From assembly GCA_963691705.1 (NCBI GenBank), contig OY829545.1, positions 37,745,475 through 37,809,474 of the forward strand: a stretch of 64,000 nucleotides of DNA, read 5' to 3'. Shown here piece by piece: positions 19,855-31,462 of this stretch. The first letter of the stretch is position 1. Each line of letters starts with the position of its first letter. Position numbers and translations under genes: made by a program. This DNA is from Viola odorata (Eukaryota; Streptophyta; Magnoliopsida; Malpighiales; Violaceae). A model generated the notes under the pieces. The model saw only the letters and a program-made list of their open reading frames with translations, was not told where the DNA came from and searched no databases.

Positions 19855-21348
19855 ATGACCTTGACACCTCCTACACATCCTGCCCACAATATTGCGAATT
19901 CTCCAGAGTCCGAACTCAAGCCGAAGCCTAGAGCAAAACTTCCGAAGGTACCCAGGCTCGTCGAGGTCACGAAAGATAGAATTCGCTCTCCCAGAGTTTC
20001 ACCAAGGAATGACCCCAATCCACCCGAATTCACCCAGGAATATATTCATAAGATTCTCGAGGCCCCATTTCCCCAAAGGCTTGTTAAGTCCAAAAAGGAG
20101 AAGGAAGACTGAGATATTTTTGAAATGTTCAGTAAAGTGGTTGTCAATATCCCTCTTCTCCAAGCAGTGAAGAATGTTCCTCGTTACGCCAAATTTCTAA
20201 AACAACTATGCACGAGCAAGAGCAAGTTCACCGAAGTTAACAAGGTTAGTGTAGGAGCTAACGCTTCTTCCCATATCCAGCGGAGGATCCCTCCAAAGTG
20301 GAAGGACCAAGGAATGTTCATCATCCCCTACCGGATCGGCACAATCGACATCGGGAAAGCCATGTGCGATCTAGGGGGAGGAATCAATGTCCTGCCCTTG
20401 ATCATCTATAACTGTCTAGACCTCGAACCTCTCACGCCTACAGACCTCGCCATTCAACTTACTGATCGTTCTATCATCTATCCTGAAGGGATAATCAAAG
20501 ATGTTTTAGTCCAAGTTGGCGAATTCTTATTCCCAGCCGATTTCTATGTCATAGCAATGGAGAATGAAGACTCCACCAAGTCTACTGATGTTCTTCTAGG
20601 CCATCCATTTCTGGCCACTGCCCGAGTAAAGATAGATGTTCATGATGCAACCATCTCTCTAGAGTTCGACGGAGAGATTATTAGATTCAATATGCTAGAA
20701 GCTATGCGATACCCCTCTAAATTCTCCAGTGTTAATTATATTGATGATATTGATCCTTCTGTTGATGAACTTACTGAACTTCACTCTACTAATCCTTTAA
20801 AATTTGCCCTTGATAGGAGTCTAACGCAAGCACTTCTAGACGTCGTGGCCTCGACACTTTCCACACCGCCCGAGCTCTATTCTGTTGTCGTTGCCTTAGA
20901 AGAGTGCGCTGTAGTCCAGTATGAGCCTCCAATGATGTCTCCTAACCATTCAGATCATGTTACGTTGTTTCCATCTATTGATCAGGCACCAGCCCTCGAT
21001 CTGAAGCTACTGCCCTCTCATCTGAAGTATGCTTTTCTATGCCCCGACAACTCCCTACCTGTCATTATCTCCAACAAGCTCAACAATCCTGAAGAATCCA
21101 TGCTAATTTCTTTGCTTAAGGAATTCAGACAAGCCATAGGCTGGATCATTGCGGACATCAAGGTCTTGTCGCCAACTCTATGCACCCATCGTATCCACTT
21201 GGAAGATGCTAGTAAGACTATTCGATAGCGCTAGCGTAGGCTGAATCCACCTATGATGGAGGTCGTCAAGAAGGAAGTTCTGAAATTGCTAGATGCCGGT
21301 GTCATATATCCTATCTCCGATAGCCCATGGCTCAGCCCTATATAGGTC
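19855..21348 (+). pseudogene. Athila-type protease region of pol
   Basis: The same frame as gag continues through the conserved VVNIPLLQAVKNVPRYAKFL block to the aspartic protease. The active site is MCDLGGGINVLP; Athila elements usually have DLGAS-IN here. The flap and second hydrophobic block follow (DVLLGHPFLATARVKIDV). After this comes the spacer to RT with SHLKYAFLCPDNSLPVIIS. Stops are at 20110, 21226, 21232 and 21342. It would process the polyprotein. Confidence 0.85.
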
Positions 21349-22345
21349 GTGCCCAAGAAAACTGGCATAACTATCACCATTGGGCAAGATGGCGAATCCA
21401 TTCCCACCCAAATCCAGAATGGGTGGCGAGTGTGCATTGACTACCGCAGACTGAATGCTGCCACTAGGAAAGATCACTTCCCTCTGCCCTTCATTGATCA
21501 AATGTTGGAACGTCTCGCGGGCAAAACTCACTACTACTGTCTAAATGGTTACTCCGGTTTCCACCAGATCCCAATTGCCCCCGAAGACCAGGAAAAAACC
21601 ACCTTCACATGCCCTTTCGGCACCTTTGCTTATAGACGCATGCCCTTCGGCTTGTGTAATGCCACCTTTCAACGCTGTATGATGAGCATTTTCTCCGAAT
21701 TGGTTGAAAATGGAATCAAGGTCTTTATGGATGACTTCACGGTCTATGGGAATTCCTTTCCTGAGTGCATGGATAAATTGAAGAAGTGTTTAGAGCGCTG
21801 CATAGAGACCAATCTTGTCCTTAATTTTGAGATATGCCACTTCATGGTAGATCGAGCCCTCGTTCTAGGTTACATTGTCTCGGCCAAGGGCATCGAAGTC
21901 AACAAGGCCAAGATTGAGGTGATTGAATCCTTGCCTTATCCAGCATGCGTTCGCGATGTGGGATCTTTTTTAGGGCACGCCGGTTTCTACAGACGGTTCA
22001 TTAAGGACTTCTCCAAAATCGCTCAACCTATGTGCCGACTGCTCCAGAAGGAAGTCACATTTGATTTCGATGAGCATTGTAAAGCAGCCTTTGAACTTCT
22101 AAAAAATAAGCTTGTCTCAGCTCCGATCATTCAAGCCCCCGATTGGTCCTTATCTTTCGAGGTCATATGCGATGCCAGCAATCAAGCCCTAGGCGTCGTT
22201 TTGGGTCAGAAGAAAGACAAGGAAATTTATGTGATCTACTATACTTCCAAGTTATTAGACCCAGCCCAGCAGAACTACACAACAACAGAAAAAGAACTCT
22301 TGGTCATGGTTTAGGCCCTCGACAAGTTCAGGCAGTACCTCCTAG
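21349..22345 (+). pseudogene. Athila-type reverse transcriptase and start of RNase H
   Basis: RT blocks appear in order: GWRVCIDYRRLNAATRKDHF, YYCLNGYSGFHQIPIAPED, RRMPFGLCNATFQRCMM, then the catalytic box VFMDDFTVYG at about 21721-21750. The usual D of the SGYH block is N here (LNGYSG), a probable loss of one catalytic aspartate. RNase H starts at FEVICDASNQALGVVL. A TAG at 22312 and a small deletion near 22345 shift the frame. Confidence 0.9.
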
Positions 22346-22535
22346 GTTATACTCGGATCATTCCGCCCTCAGATGCTTGTTGACAAAGGCTGATGCTAAG
22401 CCTCGACTCATTCGTTGGATCTTGTTGCTACAGGAATTCAATATCTTGATCAAAGACAAGGCTGGAAAAGAAAATCTGGTAGCCGACCATCTAAGCAGAC
22501 TTCCAGCCCAAGAAGACAATTCACTTGTGCAGATC
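22346..22535 (+). pseudogene. Athila-type RNase H, C-terminal part
   Basis: In the shifted frame the sequence resumes at YSDHSALRCLLTKADAKPRL, then LLLQEFNILIKDKAGKENLV and ADHLSRLPAQED, the standard end of RNase H. About 13-16 nt seem to be missing where the strand before YSDH should be. Confidence 0.85.
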
Positions 22536-23879
22536 CGTGATACTTTTCCAGATGAACAATTGTGTCTAGCCTACGCTGTCCAGTTTCTATGGTTTTCAGA
22601 CATAGCGAATTTCTATGCCACTAGTACCTACCCTGCAGATGCTTCCCCATCAGAATGCACAAGAATCAGAAGGCAAGCCAAATATTACATTTGGGATAAC
22701 CCATACTTATGGAAGCACTGCTCGGACCAGATCATACGCCGTTGTGTTACCATGGATGAGGTGCCCTCAATCCTTAAATTCTACCATTCTGAAGGAGTAC
22801 ATTTCGCGGCCAAGAAAACTGCCCTCATGGTGTTAGAAGCAGGTCTATACTGGCCCACTATTTTTAAGGATAGCTACATGTATTGTGCATCGTGCCCTCG
22901 ATGCTAAGCCACGGGTAATATTGGGGCCAGGAATCAGATGCCTCTGACCGGTATCATTGTTTGTGAAATTTTTGATATCTGGGGTATAGATTTCATGGGC
23001 CCATTTCCCAATTCCTTTGGCAACATCTACATCCTTCTGGCCGTCGATTATGTTTCAAAGTGTGTCAAGGCCAAGGCAACTCGAATACACGACTCCAAGG
23101 TGGTAGTAAACTTTCTACGCACTAATATTTTCAATAGGTTTGGTATACCTCGAGCCCTCATAAGTGATCGGGGTACCCATTTCTGAAACCGCGTCGTGGC
23201 CTCGCTTCTGACCAAGTGTGGAGTCCACCACAGGACATCTACTGCCTATCACCCTTAGACCAACGGCCAAGCTGAAGTGGCAAACCGTGAATTTAAGTCC
23301 ATTATGGAGAAAACAGTGAACCAATCCCGAAAAGATTGGAGTCTGAAGTTGGATGACGCCCTTTGGGCATATCGGACAGCTTTCAAGACCCCAATTGGTA
23401 TGACACCCTACAGACTCGTCTATGGCAAGCCGTGCCATCTCCCGGTTGAGATAAAGCACAAGGCTTTCTAGGCGATCAGGAAAGTAAACACGGATCTCAA
23501 AAAGGCTGGCCAGACCAGACGCTTACAGATCCAAGAGCTGGAAGAGTTGAGAGACGACGCTTATGAGAATGCCTTGCTCTACAAGGGCAAGACCAAGACA
23601 CACCATGACAGGAAGCTTCATCCCAAAACGTTTTCCATTGGATAAAAAGTATTGTTGTATAACTCACGTTTGCGACTGTTTGCAGAAAAGCTCAAGTCTA
23701 AATACTCAGGACCTTTCATGGTCACGACAGTTTTTGACCATGGGGTAATTGAGATCCAAAATCCGACAACAGGAACAATCTTCAAAGTCAATGGCCACAG
23801 GCTGAAACCCTTTTACGCGGGATTCAAGCCCTCGACTATTGAGGACACAATGGTGGAACCTCCACCTGTTGAGATCTAG
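22536..23879 (+). pseudogene. Athila-type integrase
   Basis: An HHCC zinc finger (HSEGVHFAAKKTA..., then YCASCPRC) precedes the catalytic core. D is seen in [13 protein letters not shown], the second D in [11 protein letters not shown], and E in [13 protein letters not shown]. The tail after [11 protein letters not shown] ends at 23879. In-frame stops are at about 22905, 23184, 23257, 23469 and 23643. Integrase joins element DNA to the chromosome. The partner copy on the minus strand (36393-37879) keeps an uninterrupted catalytic core. Confidence 0.9.
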
Positions 23880-24449
23880 AATTTTGAAACACGTCGAGGC
23901 CTCGACAAGTAAACAAGCCATACTGGAGGCATTCCGGATGCCATCCCACTCCTTTCTAACTCTATCTCTTTTATTTTGTTATTTAAATTCATAATTTTTC
24001 CTTTTTATTTCTTGATATTTTATTTTTCCTTTATTAGTTAAGATTTCTTTTCCTTATTTTTATCCCCTGGTTTCTCTCTTTTTCCTTTTCCCAAGCGATT
24101 TTATTCGCCTACAAATATTATCTTTCCACTTATTCCCTCCTTTTGTCTTTATGTTCCCTAACTGCTATTTTTTTTTATTTTAAAAAGGAAGGCGGTTGGG
24201 ATCCACGGGTCAATTCTCTCTCTCATCCTTTCAAGACGCTGCGTCATCAAAGGGGACAAAAAAGTGGCCCTTATTAATTCCCTGTCAGACGCAGCAGCTT
24301 TGGCAGCACGCTCCCCCTCGTCTTTTCTCCTTTTCTCTTCCAGTTATCACCCATGTCTCCCTAACCAACAACCAACTCCACTGACCCATCACCATCACCA
24401 AATCAACCCTCTCTCTCTCTCTCAAATCACCATCTTCCACTCTGCCACT
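23880..24449. other. Non-coding spacer between pol and ORF3
   Basis: A pyrimidine-rich, untranslated stretch. It begins with a perfect 14-bp palindrome GTCGAGGCCTCGAC at 23893-23906. The same arrangement is seen in the minus-strand copy at 35840-36392. Confidence 0.7.
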
Positions 24450-26341
24450 ATGCCTCGAGTAAAACAAGTAGCCCATAATCTCGCTACCTCAAACCCTGAA
24501 TGTTCCTCCTCCTCTCACAAATCTCTTAGCCTCGATCTCGACTAGGAGCAACCACCTTCTCCAACCGTCCCTCCTATGACCGAGCTAAACCCAACCTCCA
24601 CCGCCGCTCACCAGTCGGACGGTGAGCTAGAAATCACCAGTGCGATTCTAATGACCTCCACAATGACGAGATCCAGCCGGGTTTCTAGAAAACCACCCAC
24701 ATCCACCACCACGCCCAAGAAACCAAAGGTTGAGAAAGCCTCCCCTGCGGCCAAAAAGGAGCTCACGGTCAAAGAGGTCCTGCAGGACATCTTGGTGTCC
24801 GAATCTGAGCATGAAGAGGAGCCGCCGGCTGGAGCTGAGAAAGAAGAGGTCGAACAGACCTTCGCTGGCGCCGACGATGAAGAAGGTTCCGGCGAGAACG
24901 AAGCCGAGGAAGAGGAAGAGGAAGAAGATGAAGATGATGAGAAGGAGAAAGCTGCGAACGAGGCAGCTGAGAAAGCTGAGAAAGAGGCAGCTCTTAAAGT
25001 AGAGGCCACGAAAAAGGCAAGGTTAAGACTCCGACCAAAGCAGATCCGCCACCAGAACCTAAAACGCCAATGGATAGGAAGAGGAAGGTCACATCTTCCT
25101 CAAAAGCCCCAGTCAAGCAGGTCCTAACGAAGAAAGTGCATCGTGACCAAGACGACGATTCTGATGTCGAGGGCTCGACGCAAGCACCTGCCTCTACCTC
25201 GCGAGCGTCTTCAATCCAGGTTGTTTCTGACCTCTCTAATCCCCATGAATGGTTGTCTTTTGATGATAAACCTTAATTAGATAAGTAACATGCTATGAAT
25301 TCCAGAGGCGTTAGCCCATGTGCGCGCCTCGATCTGGAATTTTTGAGGAAAATGGGACAGGACGCTCGAGTCCGAGAGCTCGTTGGTAACATCGGTTGGG
25401 ATTCTTTTTTCTTTTTGGAGCACCCAACCTATGTCTAGCCCTCGCTGGAGTTGTCTACCACTTTTTGGGTTGGTTCAGACCATTTCAAGCCTAAGGGCAA
25501 GCATAGACCGAACCCTTCGACCCCTGAACTGATTAATTTTCGCTTAGAGAACAAATGGCTTAAACTGTCTCTCAATTAGTTCAATTGTGCACTTAATTTT
25601 TTCACGCCTATTGGTTTAAAATCCAGTGCTTATAAGAATGCTTTGACTGTGATTCCCTCTATTTTTTATGCTGATGTGGCCTTTCGTGAGTTATCTGAGA
25701 ATCCTATTGCTATTTTCAACCCCAAATCCTCTAAAGCGCATGAAATTATGGACCCTGCCCTTAGAATTTTGCATCGCTTTCTTGCTCTTACTTTTTCTGC
25801 TAGATTTGGTTCTTCAGGGCAGTTAACCCTGCAAGAGCTATTTCTTCTTTGGTGCATGAAAAATAAGCGTAGGGTGAATTTAGGATTTTGGGTTGCATGT
25901 GCTTTTATTCATGCTCAGAATGGCTCTCGAGGCCCTATTTTAGGATCTCTGATTGCTTTGCTTGTTGTAAATTTGCGCAATATTGATTTGACTTCTACTG
26001 GCCTTAGTGAGCCCATGGCTTTCAAGGATTTAGACCCCTGTACACTTGATGTTATGGGGCATTTGTGCATCTCACATAGTATTTTGAGGTTTTCCATAGG
26101 TACCACGCCATCAGGAGAGAAGATCTTCGGCACGAAGCATGGAGGAGATTTTTCCTACCTCAACCTTTCAAGACCTCAAGCCCCTGTTGCCCCTCGCGCC
26201 CTTGAAAGCATTCAAGCAAGCAAGCCATCCGATCCGTCACCCTAGACGCTCCTCAGAATTGAGCGACTGCTCCAAGCAGTCCTCGTAGAGCTTCAAGGCC
26301 TAGCAATTGAAGTGGCCAGGAGCAAGCTACCGCCCTCTTAA
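24450..26341 (+). pseudogene. ORF3 in env position, Athila ORF-1-like protein
   Basis: The frame begins MPRVKQVAHN. The N-terminal third is basic and then strongly acidic (24870-24960 encodes a Glu run). A conserved block from about 25310 to 26150 follows: NSRGVSPCARLDLEFL, ELFLLWCMKNKRRVNLGFW, then SRGPILGSLIALLV. It resembles the ATHILA ORF-1 family. The C-terminus is a leucine-rich helix (IERLLQAVLVELQ) ending at 26341. There is one frameshift near 25020 and several stops (24543, 25274 and 26243 among them). No signal peptide or membrane segment is evident, so an envelope role is unsupported. Confidence 0.7.
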
Positions 26342-28074
26342 TCCCCCTCGAACAATTCATCTTTCCTGCCCTCGAGGAGGGCCAAAAACATTTTTACCTG
26401 CTCTTTATTTTATTCTGTCATGTACTTATTTTAATTTTCGTTGAACTTCTTGTGTGTTCCTTTCCCGCATTGAGGACAATGCGCAACCTAAGTATGGGGA
26501 GGGATTTATCTGTGTGTTTTATCTGTATGTTTGTTGCATGTTTAAATTTCGTTTGTTTCTTGATTGCATGTTTTGTTTTCTCAGATTTTTCAAAAAATTT
26601 CGGCTTTTTAGGACTTTGCTAAAATTTTCTAAAAATCTGCCACTGCCCAGTTTTTCAAAAACCTTTGTGAATGGACACACTTTTGATCACATTTTGCATA
26701 AGTATGAGCCACCAGCACCTTGTCTAGACCTAGCTATTCCCATTTTTGCCTGCTGAACCTTATATCCATATCTAGGCCTCGACATCAGTAGTCACAAAAG
26801 CACCTTGTGAGCACTTGAGCTTCCATGCCTATTTCTTTCTTGTGTGATTAGGATGCTTTAGCTAGGCACTGGTTGATCTTGCATGATATCCCTAGGTATA
26901 GGCACTGTTACACATAGGAAAGCATCGATTTGACAGGAAAACTTCGCATCAATGTCTTTTTCTTTCTTTCCTCCCCCCTCTCCTTCTTCCCTTTTCATAC
27001 CCCCAACATTACCCTTCTTTTCATACTCTTTCCTAACTATTCATTTTTTTCTTGATCTTTTTCCTTGGCAGGTAAGATAGCGATTATTGAGGGTAACGTC
27101 GAGGGCTAGACATCCGAAGGACGCGCAGTCAAGTTCAAGTGTGGGGAAGCAGACGAAAGCAAAAGACTTCAAAGCAGAAAACAGAAAGCAAAGATCTAGG
27201 GCAAGAAAAAGCTCAAAAAAGTTTCGAGCCCTAAATCATCCAAAGAAATCGAGCCCCCACAAAGTTTCAAGTGTGGGGAAACTAAAGAAGTCACCATCGA
27301 TGCTGGAAGTAGATCAAGGGCAAGCGCCGAATGAAAAATCAAAAGTTTCATACCCTAGAAGAATCAAGGTTTTGTAAATGGTTCGTGCCCCTTCCCGGTT
27401 TCTCCTCTAAAAAAAAAAAAAAAAGGAGGGGGCATTCAGCAAACAAAAAGAGTTTTCGCATCCGAAGCCTCAGCAAGAAGATTTTCCTACCCTCGAAAAG
27501 AAGATATCTGTCTAGCCCCCGAATCATCTTCGTGCCCTCGATGAAAGCTGCCTTGCCACTTCGCCTTTTTTTCCTAAGCCAAGGAATCCAACCAGGTTCT
27601 ACCTGGTCCGTTCTTTTCTTTCCTCCTTTTCTCCCCTCATTTCTTTTCTATTCATCTCCTTCTTCTCTCTTCCACATTTCTAGCTCATTTTGTCCCTTTT
27701 CTTTCTTTTTGTTGATGCGTTGTTTTTTCGATTGGTGATTGCCCATGCGTGTGTTCTATAGTACTCAGATTGATATGCAAGTTTGAATTTGTGCTGTGTT
27801 ATGTGTATTTAGTTTTGAGCGTAAACACTTAGCCTTGCTTGCGAGAGTGAGTGTAAACACGTATCTGGTGAGGACGGCTGCTTAAGGGCTTGATATGGGA
27901 AAGTTTGATCTTTGGGGTCGTTACCCCTGTGGTTTGATGCAGGTATCTCCTAGGTGAGAATGGGTTATGTGCAAAGTCTAGCCTGGTGCCGGTTCGTATT
28001 TGTGTGTGGTTACTGTGTTGTCTATTTCTGAAGGTAGTTTTCAGTTTTGTGATTGCTCGAGGGCGAGCAATGGG
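26342..28074. other. 3' untranslated region of Athila element I
   Basis: No convincing ORF. It contains a 'TTGAGGACAATGCGCAACC' motif (26472-26490) followed by TATGGGGAGGG, typical of Athila 3' regions, pyrimidine-rich blocks at 26950-27060 and 27600-27710, and many GCCCTCGA/TCGAGGGC motifs. The minus-strand copy at 32300-33997 has the same layout. Confidence 0.7.
28053..28070. repeat. Hairpin next to the polypurine tract
   Basis: TTGCTCGAGGGCGAGCAA is a perfect 7-bp stem with a 4-nt loop, 7 nt upstream of the CAGTGTGGGGA tract. The minus-strand copy has a related GCCCGAAGGCGAGC at the same place (about 32301-32314). Confidence 0.85.
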
Positions 28075-28076
28075 CA

Positions 28077-28087
28077 GTGTGGGGATT
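28077..28087 (+). promoter_or_regulatory. Polypurine tract of Athila element I
   Basis: GTGTGGGGATT directly precedes the 3' LTR, as expected for the plus-strand primer. The same sequence is found before the LTR of the minus-strand copy. Confidence 0.75.
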
Positions 28088-29460
28088 TGATAGCATGTCT
28101 TTATTGTAGGTTTTTCTATCTTATTTCCAGCCTTTTCGAGGGCAAGATACTTCTGATTTGCCCTTTTTCCCATCTTTTTGCAGATAAGTGCCTAAAGGGA
28201 GAAAAGAGCGAAAATGAGCATTTTTTGAAGGACTTCTGGAGTTTTGAAGATCGAGGCCTAGAAGAGCAGAGGTCAACAAGCCCGCGACGCTAACCGGACC
28301 AGTGAGCAGTCTCATGCCCTTGACTTTCCTGCATCATATCAAAGATCAAGAGCCAAAGGAAGGAATCCCAAGCGCTTGTAGAAGGTGTCAGACGCTTCCA
28401 GAAGATTCCAGAATATCCTCTGCCAAGGACGCGGTCCCCCTATGTGCTGGCGTCCTCCCAAGCGCTGACACCCTCTCTCCCTTAGCTGTATTTTTGTCCC
28501 CTAGCTAATTCTAGCATATATAAGCTTAGCTTTAGGGCCGGTAAGAGAGGCTGACTTAATACCACCTTCTTAGTGAAGGGTGTTGCAAGGGTTGCAAGGG
28601 TTAGTTAGGAGGCCTAAAGCATGCTTAATATATTCTCTTGTCATATTCAATCATTTATCGTTTTAATCCTTGCTTATTTAGAACTATTGAGGGCTTGATC
28701 AACTGTCAATATTTCTGCATGAGTATTATCATTCTCTTGGTTATAACTGACGCGAATCCTTGAGATAAAGTAGACACCTAGTGTAGACATCGCGAGAGGT
28801 CTTTTGTCTAGGGGTATTTGATTGTTTAGGTTATATGATGCGAGCCTGACAAACTGAGATGTCACGCCCTAGATCTGTCTTGCCTCTACTTCATGGGCGT
28901 TTTGAGTAGTGCATTCATGCTTGGAAACATCAAGGTCACCTCATATGTGGAAACGGGGGGTGGCTTCTACCTACGAAGGAGAGTAGGGAGTCTATGTGGA
29001 AACATGACTCCTATAGCAGGTCTGTGCTTGAGTTTGGAATATTTTCGTGCCCATGATTAACTAACCTAGAATACAACCCGAGAACACCTTTTGCTAAGAT
29101 CTCTTCCCCACTGATTTATATCTCTCTTATTGCTTTTCTTGCCCTCAAGTATCTTTTGTTATTTTTCCCTTGATTGCTTTTTACTTTCGAGCCCCCGAAT
29201 GCTTGTTACTTTTGTGAATGTGATTTATATATTTGCATATCTGTCTTGTTAGCTCCCATAACTGCGTCGATTAATTCGTTAATCGATAGAAACTTCCCCT
29301 AGTGCTTTTGATCGTATTCTGTTGCATTTGTCCCTTGTCATACATCTTTATTAACGTTTTATTCCTTCAATCTCTGTGGTTCGACCTTGTCTTGCCCTGT
29401 ACATATTTATTTGTGCATTTAGGCATCAAGAAAATATTTAATACATTTGAGTGACGATCA
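28088..29460 (+). repeat. 3' LTR of Athila element I (1373 bp)
   Basis: It is colinear with the 5' LTR but lacks about 220 bp between 'GCTGACTTAA' and 'TACCACCTTC' (around 28557). Scattered substitutions separate the two LTRs, so the insertion is not recent. Confidence 0.95.
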
Positions 29461-29465
29461 AGCTT
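29461..29465. repeat. Target-site duplication AGCTT (right)
   Basis: Matches 16688-16692. Confidence 0.9.
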
Positions 29466-29869
29466 ATTTATGGAGGCAAATATATAAGGTATATATTTCA
29501 ATGCTCATGAAGCTTGCAATCAAATTAATGAGTAATTTGATTATATTCGATACTATAAAAGGTATGAATATATTAATCTCATTATGAGTAATGTTATTAT
29601 TATTGTTTATAAAGTAAAATAAAATTGAGAATTATTTTATATGATTTAAAGGAGAGAATAACTCCCTGAGGAAGGAGATGCATTACTATTATATATGTGA
29701 ACAAGTGTTATTCCATATATATTTCTGTGAAAGTATTATTTCAGGTGATGTAAATTTATTAAGTGTTGGTGCTCTCCCTTACCTTCGTACTCATCTACTC
29801 TCTCTATTTTCCAAGCCAACTCACCTTCTTCCCTCACCACATTTAATGCAGCCCATCCCTCACATTCCC

Positions 29870-29881
29870 TATAAATACTCT
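29870..29881 (+). promoter_or_regulatory. TATA box of the Ogre-like LTR
   Basis: CTATAAATACTC is followed by pyrimidine/adenine-rich leader sequence, in the usual context for plant LTR promoters. Confidence 0.55.
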
Positions 29882-30721
29882 CATATTTTCTCAATCAAAG
29901 GGGGGGAGGAACCAATCCACAAACTCTCAACTCTCACGCTCCCTCACCAATCTTTACTCACACCAATTTACACGCCAATTTCATCAATTCACGCCCTCCT
30001 TCTCCTCAATTATCAATTCAATCTAGTCTCTACCAATTAAACCAATGCCAAAGCCAAAATCCATCTATTTCCAAATTCAATTAAATCCTGCCAAATTAAT
30101 TTACTTCCTCACCCAACTCATTTAATTCATATCCTTTTTCTCCCCGCCAATCTCCTCGCCAGCGACATCAACACCACAGGCCACCGTTGCCCAGCACCCA
30201 CAAGCCACGCTGCAAACCCTTACCCATCACTGCCAAGCCGCACCACCGTCTCTGCTACCGCCACACTACCACTGCCGAATGCCCAACACCTCGCTGCCAC
30301 TGCCCAACACCAACCACCCAGCCAATCTAATCCAAACCAAAGAAAAAGAAAAAAGAAATGAAAATAAGGGGAAAGAGAGTAAGGGGAAGGTCTACGGCAA
30401 GGAGAGAAAAGAAAGAAAAGGGAAAGAAAAATAGAGGAGAGGAGAAGGAAGTGAAGCTGCGTTGGCCAACGGAAAAAGAAGGGAAAAAATAGAGAGGGGT
30501 TGGGCAACGGCCCCACAAGGAAAAAGAAAGAATGAAACAAGGAATGAGCTGCAACCCAAGAGAAGGAACGGAAGCTGGGCCTGCTCAGGCCCAGCGTGGG
30601 AAGGAAAGGCTTGGGCGTGTGCCCAAGCGTGGAAGAAGAGGGCTTAGCCCAGCCCGCGGGCCCATTCCTCGGCCCAGTAGGCCGAGCCCAATTTTGGCCC
30701 ATCACATTTATTTTTGTACCA

Positions 30722-30861
30722 ATGTTTGTACTATTTATTTAATTTCTGTATGTTTGTACTGTTTATTAAATTTCCGTATGTTTGTACTATTTATTTAATT
30801 TCCGTATGCTTGTACTGTTTATTTAATTTCCGTATGCTTGTACTATTTATTTATTTCTTAT
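30722..30861. repeat. 28-bp tandem repeat, five copies
   Basis: The unit is ATGTTTGTACTATTTATTTA plus ATTTCCGT. Copies begin at 30722, 30750, 30778, 30806 and 30834, the last one partial. Copies alternate at two sites (ATGT/ATGC and ACTA/ACTG). It lies in the U5 part of the Ogre-like LTR. Confidence 0.9.
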
Positions 30862-31462
30862 GCTTGCATGTTTAATTATTATTTTCGTATGCTTTTGCAT
30901 GTTTAATTATTCTGCTCGCATGTGATTGCTAAATTAATTATTTTGTTTGCTCGCGATAAGTCATTAAATATTTACCTATTTTTCGACTATCATTTTCCCG
31001 AACTAATAATCTCGACTTTGTAGGGTAAATCAACCTCTCATACCATTCACAAGTAAGCATTTCTCACCCTTTTATTTATTCACATTTTTTCATATTTACG
31101 CTCGTATGCATGTCTATTTAGAATTGTTAGAATTTTATCTGTTGGGCATGATCAAATAGATTAGGATTTTTTTATTTCTTCAAGCATGATTAAACACCTC
31201 CTTTCACCGGTAACCTTTTTGGATGTGACTCGGGTGCCTAACACCTTCCCGAGTCCATAATACTACCCCAAACCACAGTTCTCTGGTTCAGACCCATTTT
31301 GCCTTAGTTTTTATTTTTATGCTTTGACTTTAGGTTCCCTAAACCTAGAAACAAAATAGGGTGGCGACTTCATTTTCATTATGTGAGATGAGTCCGATTT
31401 TATTTCACATCTCGTTCCAAACCCGCGTCGCATTAGTAAAAAACCAAAAAGGGGGTGCGACA

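Larger units (their letters stand above)
16693..29460 (+). mobile_element. Complete Athila-type Ty3/gypsy retrotransposon (element I)
   Basis: LTRs at 16693-18293 and 28088-29460 begin TGATAGCATG and end GACGATCA. The 5-bp target duplication AGCTT is at 16688-16692 and 29461-29465. A tRNA-Asp-type primer site follows the 5' LTR. Inside are gag, protease, RT, RNase H, integrase, then an extra ORF3 in the env position. Gag to integrase form one frame apart from in-frame stops and one frameshift near 22345, so the element is complete in structure but dead. Confidence 0.95.
29466..31462 (+). mobile_element. Ogre-like (Tat lineage) LTR, left boundary unresolved
   Basis: The right end carries typical Ogre LTR wording: 'ACCGGTAACC', 'GACTCGGGTGCCTAACACCT', 'TAGGGTGGCGACT', and a final GGGGTGCGACA at 31452-31462. 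A TATA box (CTATAAATACTC) lies at 29870-29881, so about 1.6 kb would be R plus U5. The part before 29680 is AT-rich and may be older flanking sequence. No internal region of this element is present, so it is a solo or truncated LTR. Purine-rich sequence fills 30340-30550. Confidence 0.6.

Noticed and set aside
24608..25009. Minus-strand frame of 133 residues rich in Ser and Ala
   Set aside because: It is the complement of the Glu/Lys-rich linker of ORF3; low-complexity shadow.
27331..27738. A 135-residue frame at the end of Athila element I with a hydrophobic C-terminus
   Set aside because: Made of an A run and a pyrimidine-rich tract in the 3' untranslated region; element D lacks an equivalent open frame, so it is not an envelope gene.
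29678..30798. Several frames on both strands in the Ogre-like LTR
   Set aside because: Pyrimidine- and purine-rich LTR sequence gives long Ser/Phe/Pro or Lys/Arg frames; no conserved domain.
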